A DNA stretch of 64,000 bases. Source: Physcia stellaris. Lineage: Eukaryota > Ascomycota > Lecanoromycetes > Caliciales > Physciaceae. Under the pieces are notes generated by a model. That model did not search any database, was not told the DNA's origin, and worked only from the letters and a program-made list of their open reading frames with translations. The stretch is taken from contig JABSSW010000043.1 in assembly GCA_018902385.1 (NCBI GenBank), positions 310,001-374,000 on the forward strand. Direction: 5' to 3'. This document shows positions 56,971-64,000 of this stretch, one piece after another (the stretch's first letter is position 1; every line of letters begins with the position of its first letter). The position numbers were made by a program, and so were the translations under genes.

Positions 56971-59900
56971 GAAAACGCGAACGATTGTAAAAATCAATTT
57001 CGACAAATATTGATTCGAATTGTGCAATAAACACAACGAAATAAATTCGTTATGTTGATGACAATTTCAATCGATACGTTAAACGTTCGATGCGTTCAAA
57101 AATTCGAAATAATTCGCAACGTTGTTGAAATAATTTCGAATTTGATTTGTCAAACAGTTTGTAATTTTTGTTGAATTGTAAATAAATTTTTTCATTTTGT
57201 TTTAATCGAATAAAAATATAACGTGAATCATAATATATTTTGATTTTGACAATTGCAAAATTCGTGATATCGACAATTTTTTGTTGATATTTCATGCGTT
57301 GAATTGACAAATTCTGTACATTTGTTGTGTTAAATGCGATTAAATTTGATATCGCGTTTTTGATTTTGAATTCGTATATGATTTTATTGAATGATAAATT
57401 TGTAACGATGTTAAACGTGTTGTTTAGTTGAATTTGAATTGCAAAAAAAAATTAAAATGTAATCGATGTTCGAAAATTCGATGACGAAATATTTGATAAC
57501 AATTTCAACAATTTGATTGATTCGTTTTGACGAATCGTTCGTTTGCGAATGATATGTCATTGAAATTAACAATTTCGTGTTTAATTTGATGAAAAACATT
57601 TGTCAAAAATTCGACATGAATTTTGAATCACGATCGAAAATTATAGTTTTAAACATTTTTCAATCGACGATTAATAGTTTGTTCAATAATGCGTTGATTC
57701 ATTTTTTCGTTTCATAAATGTTTTTGTCGAAAATCAATGAAATTCGACGAAAATATTTACAAATTGCGAACATAACAATGTTCATTTCGTCAAATATAAT
57801 TAAAATGAAATCAATGACAATGATATGAAACGAACGCGAAACGAATGTGATAAACATGAATTTTTCGTACAATCGATAACGTTTAAATTTGTGTTAATTG
57901 ACAAATAAAACAATGTTCGATATATTTTTTAATTTTTCGCGAAAATCGAAATATGTATAACGTATTGAAAATTTTGTCATAATATCGATGAATTTTTGAA
58001 TGTTAATTCTGATTATAAATTAAACGAAATATTTTTCGTTTCATTGTGACAAATATACACGATCGACGCGAATCAATGTCAACGTGATATATAATGTCAT
58101 TCGTATTTATCGCGAAATTGATTTTTGTTTTGAACTTTTTTGATATAAATTTCGTATCGTCATTTTTTTGCTCATTGACGTTTCGATTTTTTACGTTGTT
58201 TTCGAACGACGACGAAATTTGAAAATTTCGAATCGACAATTTTTGTTTTTTTTTTGCATTCGAATCGTCAACGATTTTAACATTTTAATCATGTTTCGTC
58301 ATGTTTTTTTTTTTTGATATTCGTTTTTGATTTTTTTTTTAAATTTTTCGACATGACAATAAGAATGTTTTGAAAAGCGTAACAGTCGAAATTATTCGAA
58401 AAATCGATTATTTCGTCATGATATGTGTTCAAATCGAATTTATTTTTTGAATTTTTATCGATTTATTTATTTTCAAACGTTAATTTTGATAACGCATTCG
58501 AAATCACATGATTTTTTTTATTTATATTTCATTTTCAATTTAAATTGTGACAAATAAATTGAAACACGAACAAAACGAAAATTGAATTTATCGATGTTGT
58601 TCGAATTCATCGTGATTTGTTTAACGATAAAAATATTGACGACATGATTCGTGAATACAACAATGATATTTTTGATTGTTTTTATCATATGTCGAATTTT
58701 TTTGACAATTCATATTAAATCACACATTTCGAATTCGATGAATCAATATTTGATTTCGATTTCGTTCAACATTCGATTTAAAAATAGAATAAATTCGATA
58801 TCGTTACGTTTGAATTTGTTTGAATTATTGTTTGTTTTGAAATGATAAATTATCGCGTCGAATTCGCGTCGTTTAAACGCGTCGATGTCGATGTACAATT
58901 TTCGATCGAAATTGAAATGTATCAAAAATGAAATTTTGTTAAAAATTTTTGCAATAATCGATATGATTTTAATTTTTCAATTGAAAAATTGTTTATTACA
59001 ATTTTTGCGAATAGATTTTGCGAATGATGTTTTTGTTGAAAAAATTGACGTAAAAATAAAATTTTGCGACGTTATAACGCGTTCGTTTTTGAATATAAAA
59101 CGCGACGAATTTTCGTAATCATTTTGTTAAATTTAAATAAATTTTCAAATTTTTCAAAATATAAAAAAATTCAATTTAATTATTGTTTTCAATTTATCGA
59201 TTGCGATAATGAAATCAAAAACGTCAATTTTTTGATCAAAAAATGCGATCGTAAAATAGTCGAAAAATGATTTTTCGACGACAAATTAATTTCATAAATA
59301 TTAATCGTTCGAATATCGAATGAAAATGAATCATATGTTTTTCAAAAATATTGAAAAAAACGATAATGTCGTTTACGTAAACACGAACAAATTCGCGAAA
59401 ATTTCGAAAAATAAAATCGATTCGTCGTTGTACGTATGATGATGAATTTTTGAAATTCATCACGACGACGTTAAATTGTTTTTGTTTTTTATGTGAAACG
59501 ACGATAAATTTATGTTTGTTTGCAAATTTTATCAATTATTGATGAAAAAAATTCGCAACGTCAAAAACGAATATGAATTTGCATTCGACGACAATTGAAA
59601 TAATGTTTGATTGAAAAAACATAAAATAAAAATCGATTAAAATGATTTTGTTTAATTCGCGTATATTCACGACGATTCGATTTTTGCGTTTTAAATCATT
59701 TGATTCAAATATTGTTTTTTATATTGCGAAAACAAAATAATCATGCGAAATGAATTGATTGATGTATTTTATGCGATTTTGAACGTGCAATTTATCGAAA
59801 ATTTCATCAACGAGTTTTCGATTTGCAAAATCGAAAAAATAAATTTTCGTTGTTTCAATTTTCGCGTCGAATTTGAATTCAATTGATATTCATTTTTCAA

Positions 59901-62900
59901 ACGAAATTCGTACAATAAATTCGTTATCATTTTACAATTTTGAATAATTTTCGATTACATTTGCAAATTTAATTCGTGCGTTAATATCATCGTAAATCGT
60001 GATATTTGCAAACAAAATTTTTTCAAAATTAATGTTTGAATTTGAAACAAAATTGTTAAAATTTTCGCTCGAATTAATTGAAAAATTGATCGCAAAATTG
60101 AAATTTGTATCGACGAAATTAATCGCGATCGCATCGTGCAAATTTTTATAATTAATCGCGATAATCGCGTCAACGATCAAAATCGAAACATCAAATTTCA
60201 ATGTTTGTTTGAATCAATTTTTAAAAACAAATTTATGAACATTAACAATTAAATGAACGTATTTCGAATTAATTAAATAACATTTTTTTTTTCGTATTTT
60301 TGTACGAATTTCAAACGCGTATTTTTGAAAATGTAAACATTTTCAAAATTGACGTTGTTAATTTGAATCATTTTTGTATAAACATCGATAATATGAAAAA
60401 ATACGTTTTCATTTAAATTTAATCGTTCAATTCGCGAAAACGTGAACATAAAATCGCGTTCAATAAATAAATTATTTTTTTCACGTAATTTGAAAAAAAT
60501 CGTAAAAATTGATTTAATTGAAATTTTAATAATTTCGTTGACACGAATCACGCGTTTGATCGACGATTCAACATTAATGACATTTAATTGAATTTTAATG
60601 TTTTTGCAATTTTCAATGATAATCATTTGTTTGTTTACATTTATATTCATTCGTTTTGAATTCAATATATCATTGTCAAAAAAAATTTTGTTTTAATTTT
60701 TTCATTATGTAAATTTGTCGAGTGAACGTGACAATCGCATTTTCGTCATTAATCGAGATTTCGAAAATTCGAAAAATTAATGATATATGATTCGTCGTGA
60801 TTATGACGACATTTTCGATATCGCGAATTTTGAAAAATTTCATGATTTGTCGCGCATGAATTCGATAATCAAATATTTTTTGCATCAGAAATTTGCGATC
60901 GATTAATGACGTATCGCATTCGATATCGACGCACATATCAATAAAAAATTGTTTTATGTTTGTTTTTATCGTGACGTAACGTTACGAACGAAATTCGAAA
61001 TTGAATCGTGTATTTGTTTTAACATTTGATTGTATGATAAATGTTTGATAATTATGAGCATTTTTCGTCGACGATGTGTCAAATTTAATCGAAATTGTTT
61101 GACACGAACGCAAATGTCGATGAAATTTGTTATTAAAATAAAATTTCGATTGACAACGTTTGCATGAATAGATTTTTGTTTATTTGATTGAAATATTCAC
61201 AAAATACTCGAATGATTCATGAATTACATAATTTTCATTAAATTTTTGAATTTCGAAATGTTTTTCGTCATGATATTTATCATTTATTATAAATATTTTT
61301 GACGCGTTTTCAATATTCATGTTGTAATCATTTTGATAATTTTTTTCATCGAGTTTGAATAATTGTTTTTGCTTTTTTTTTCGCAAAATACGTTCGTCGA
61401 TATAATGTTTCATTTTGATTTGACGTTTTATTTTGATTGAAATAAATATCTTGTTTAAACGAAAACGAAAATGAATTTGAAAAATCAACAAAATATTGAT
61501 TAAAACGTAAAAATTGCGAATATTGAAATCGCGAATCGAACGTGTTTCGATTTTTTTGAATTTCGTTTTGTTGCGTTTGTTGAAATCGATATTGTTGATT
61601 TTCGTATGAACGTTTTTGCATATTTTGTGTCGATTGTTGTCGATTTGAATAGTTTGACTGATACGAACGCTGTTGAAAAATGTAAACGTTATTTTGTTTT
61701 TCAAATTGATACGATATCGAATGTTGAATTTGACGAAATTGCGAAAAAAATTCATTGAAATTTTCGTAATTTACATTACGTTTATTGATGAAAAAAAAAA
61801 TATTATACGAATCGAATGATGTTGACAATGTTGATAATTGAAAACGATAAATAAATTGAAAACGACGTTCGTTTTCGTGTTGAAAATAAAAACGATATCG
61901 ATTTTCGATGTTTCATTATATTTTTTTTTATCATCAAATTGTTGAAAAAATTCATTCATAATAATTTTTTCTGTCGATTTAATTAAATTTCGTCGAAATT
62001 TTAATTTCAATTCATTGTAAATTAAATAAAATTGTGAATAAATTGATATCATAATCGATTTAACATTTTTGATTATTATTTCGACGAAATCGAATGATTT
62101 TTTATGTTTGCGAACATTTTTTATAATGTATTTTTTTTCGTGATCATCGTCAACGTCGTGAACGACGATTTTTTATAACGTTTTAACAACAAACGTTTTC
62201 ATTTTTTTACGTTTTTTTTTAATTTGATCAAATTTTTTTGATCGTCATTGACGATTTCAATATATTATCGTAATGCATGATCACGCATACAATTATAAAA
62301 ATTTGTTCGAATCACATCAACATTTTTGAATAATGTCATATTTTTAATTTTTTCAATATAAAAATGAATATTTCGAAAATATGTATTTTTGCTCGAATGT
62401 TCGATCGAATTGTCGATAATAACGTTTTTTTTTTTCGTATCACGAATCGAAAAATTTTGTTTTTTGAACATTTTATTTGACGTCATCGTCATTGTCAAAA
62501 AATTCGATTGAATTTGATGATTCGACAAAATTTTGAAATTTTGTTTGAACATCGTTTCGAACATTTGTAATCAATGTTTGAAAAATTTGTCATTGTTGTT
62601 GCGTGAATTTCGTGTTTTGTCAATTGTTATTTTCATTCGTCATGTTTGTATTAAATGCAAAAATAAATTCGATATTTTTTGTGTTTCGAAAAATAATATT
62701 CAACGAAATTATGATGTTGTTTCGTCGTTGAAAAAACGACGTCGACGAAATGATTTGAAATTTACGACGTAAATTTTTCGAAAAATGAACGTAAAAAATA
62801 TCAAAAAAAATATTTACAATCGTCGATTTTAAATCAAAAATGAATGACGTAATTCGATCATTAATTCAATCGAAAAATGATTGATTGTTTCGATACGTTT

Positions 62901-63195
62901 CGATGACGATCACGAAAATTTTAAAATTTTTGCGAAAACGAATTTTGTCGACGATTCATTTTGCTGAATAAACAATGTTTGTTGAAATTGAATGATTAAT
63001 GACAAATAACGATGTTAATTTAAAACAATTAATTACGATATTGTTTACAATAGCTTTTGTTGATGTATTGACAAAATAAATTCGATTAATTGTATCGATG
63101 TAATCGAATAATTCAAACGCAATGCGAATGATTTGTGATGTAAAAACAATCAAAATGATTTAAATGAAAATGATGTGTCGTATTGAAATTTGAAA
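56970..63195 (-). mobile_element. Ty3/gypsy retrotransposon body, heavily decayed
   Basis: Read on the minus strand, the parts come in Ty3/gypsy order: Gln/Asn-rich gag-like sequence with a nucleocapsid-like basic tail (about 61180-62560), a protease-like region (about 60270-60936), the pol entry region with an ANITIYDD block (about 59932-60201), reverse transcriptase with the YVNDI active-site region (59236-59535), and an integrase core and C-terminal domain with YHSQTN (57411-57599) and IERLTYRLKL (57050-57310). It is broken by very many changes (dozens at least), in the RIP pattern, and is old. Direct LTRs were not found; instead both sides are flanked by arms of a long inverted repeat. 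Confidence 0.8.
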
Positions 63196-64000
63196 TAAAA
63201 TGATAATAAACAAAACAAAAAAAGAAAAACAAATTGAAATTTTCAAAATTTGTTGAACAAATTATTTGTTGATGAAAAAACAAATAAAATCGTTGATTTG
63301 AATTGTTCGAATCAAACAAAAACACAATGATAAATTGACATTCAAATGTGTCGTCATTGAACGATGACAATGCGAATTTTCACGAAAAATCGAAATGTTT
63401 TGAATATTTGAAAAAAAAATCAATCGTTTTTGCTGAAAATTGTAAAAAAAATGAGAAATTTGATTGAAATTTTTATTTTCAATTGAATGTTTGTTGTTGA
63501 TGATTGATTTCGATCAACACGTCAAATCGAAAAAACAATAAAATTTTCGACAATGACAACGACAACGATGATAAATAGTTGACATTTAAAATCGTGTGTT
63601 ATTTCGAGAATTGATACGTCAAAAACAATTGATGATGTCGATTTGTTTACGTACAAATCATCGTTTGAATGATGTTATCAATTGTTATGCGTAAAATGTG
63701 AATTGATTTATTTTGAAATTATGAACGACGAAATGTCAATTTATGTACAGTAATTGCGAGTCAATTGTTTAATCATCATTCATTTAGTATGAAACGATGA
63801 CAAAATTCTTGTCAAATGTTTTGCAAGAATATTCGATCTAGTTTCAAATCATTCAATCTGATTTTATGTCATAACAACGATGCAAAAATCATTGAAAAAA
63901 TGAAAATGACGAAACGAATAATATTTGATTGATAAAAAGCGAACTGTTCGAACTCAAAACTTGTTAAAATAGAAATAATTCATTGATTATATCGATGATG
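63195..64000 (-). repeat. Right arm of the long inverted repeat, reaching the window edge
   Basis: The reverse complement of the left arm (56333-56970) for 63195-63835. The match weakens but seems to continue to the edge of the window, so the outer limit is unknown. This arm keeps more C and G than the left arm. Both arms contain the same inward-facing open stretch (left 56809-57030 on +, right 63113-63370 on -). Confidence 0.8.

Larger units (their letters stand above)
36050..64000. other. AT-rich, RIP-like isochore made of decayed repeats
   Basis: From about 36,050 the sequence is dominated by A and T, with TTT/AAA and TCGA/CGAA words and no intact host gene. Copies of the same element differ mainly by C/T and G/A changes, which is the footprint of repeat-induced point mutation in Pezizomycotina. 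The left border is sharp and lies some 430 bp after the GH64 stop codon. The block continues beyond the right edge. The individual elements that can be delimited are listed separately. Confidence 0.9.

Overview
The window looks like a contig from a filamentous ascomycete (Pezizomycotina). The evidence is short GT-AG introns of about 48-130 bp, compact genes on both strands, fungal families (WSC-domain proteins, GH64 glucanase, SLC25 carrier, Nha1-type antiporter, Spt16, RNase H1 with viroplasmin-type modules), and a large AT-saturated block of decayed repeats of the kind left by repeat-induced point mutation (RIP). I cannot name the species.

Bases 1 to about 36,000 have ordinary, near-balanced composition and carry the genes. 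In order: a Gis2/CNBP-type zinc-knuckle protein (1621-2824, -), a 6-phosphofructo-2-kinase/fructose-2,6-bisphosphatase (3723-6245, -), a small DUF202 membrane protein (7370-7898, -), an omega-type glutathione transferase (8392-9150, +), a multi-exon hypothetical protein (9528 to about 10920, -; 5' end unresolved), a 2024-residue propeller plus 7xWSC secreted protein (13855-20254, +), a divergent mitochondrial carrier (21033-22740, -), a 355-bp MITE-like element (22836-23190), the FACT subunit Spt16 (23470-26815, +), RNase H1 (27470-28778, +), a plasma-membrane Na+/H+ antiporter (29625-31674, +), a broken or unresolved gene (32250-33373, +) and a GH64 beta-1,3-glucanase-like protein (34458-35621, +). 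These genes do not form one pathway. They are a mix of housekeeping and cell-wall or secretion functions.

From about 36,050 to the end the sequence becomes strongly AT-rich and holds no intact gene. It is a graveyard of nested LTR elements: a solo LTR at the edge (35808-35991), a short non-autonomous LTR element (38214-40016, TSD ATATA), and a 6.3-kb LTR element on the minus strand without a recognisable pol (42609-48901, TSD TATCA) that sits inside the second copy of a 1.66-kb tandem duplication. Further right is a Ty3/gypsy body on the minus strand (about 56970-63195), unusually bounded by long inverted rather than direct repeats.

Two conserved genes (PFKFB and Spt16) each need one extra base in a homopolymer to stay open. 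The simplest reading is residual assembly error, and it should be kept in mind for every apparent break in the gene-bearing half. Splice sites were inferred by eye from GT-AG borders, reading-frame continuity and family knowledge; no alignment was run.
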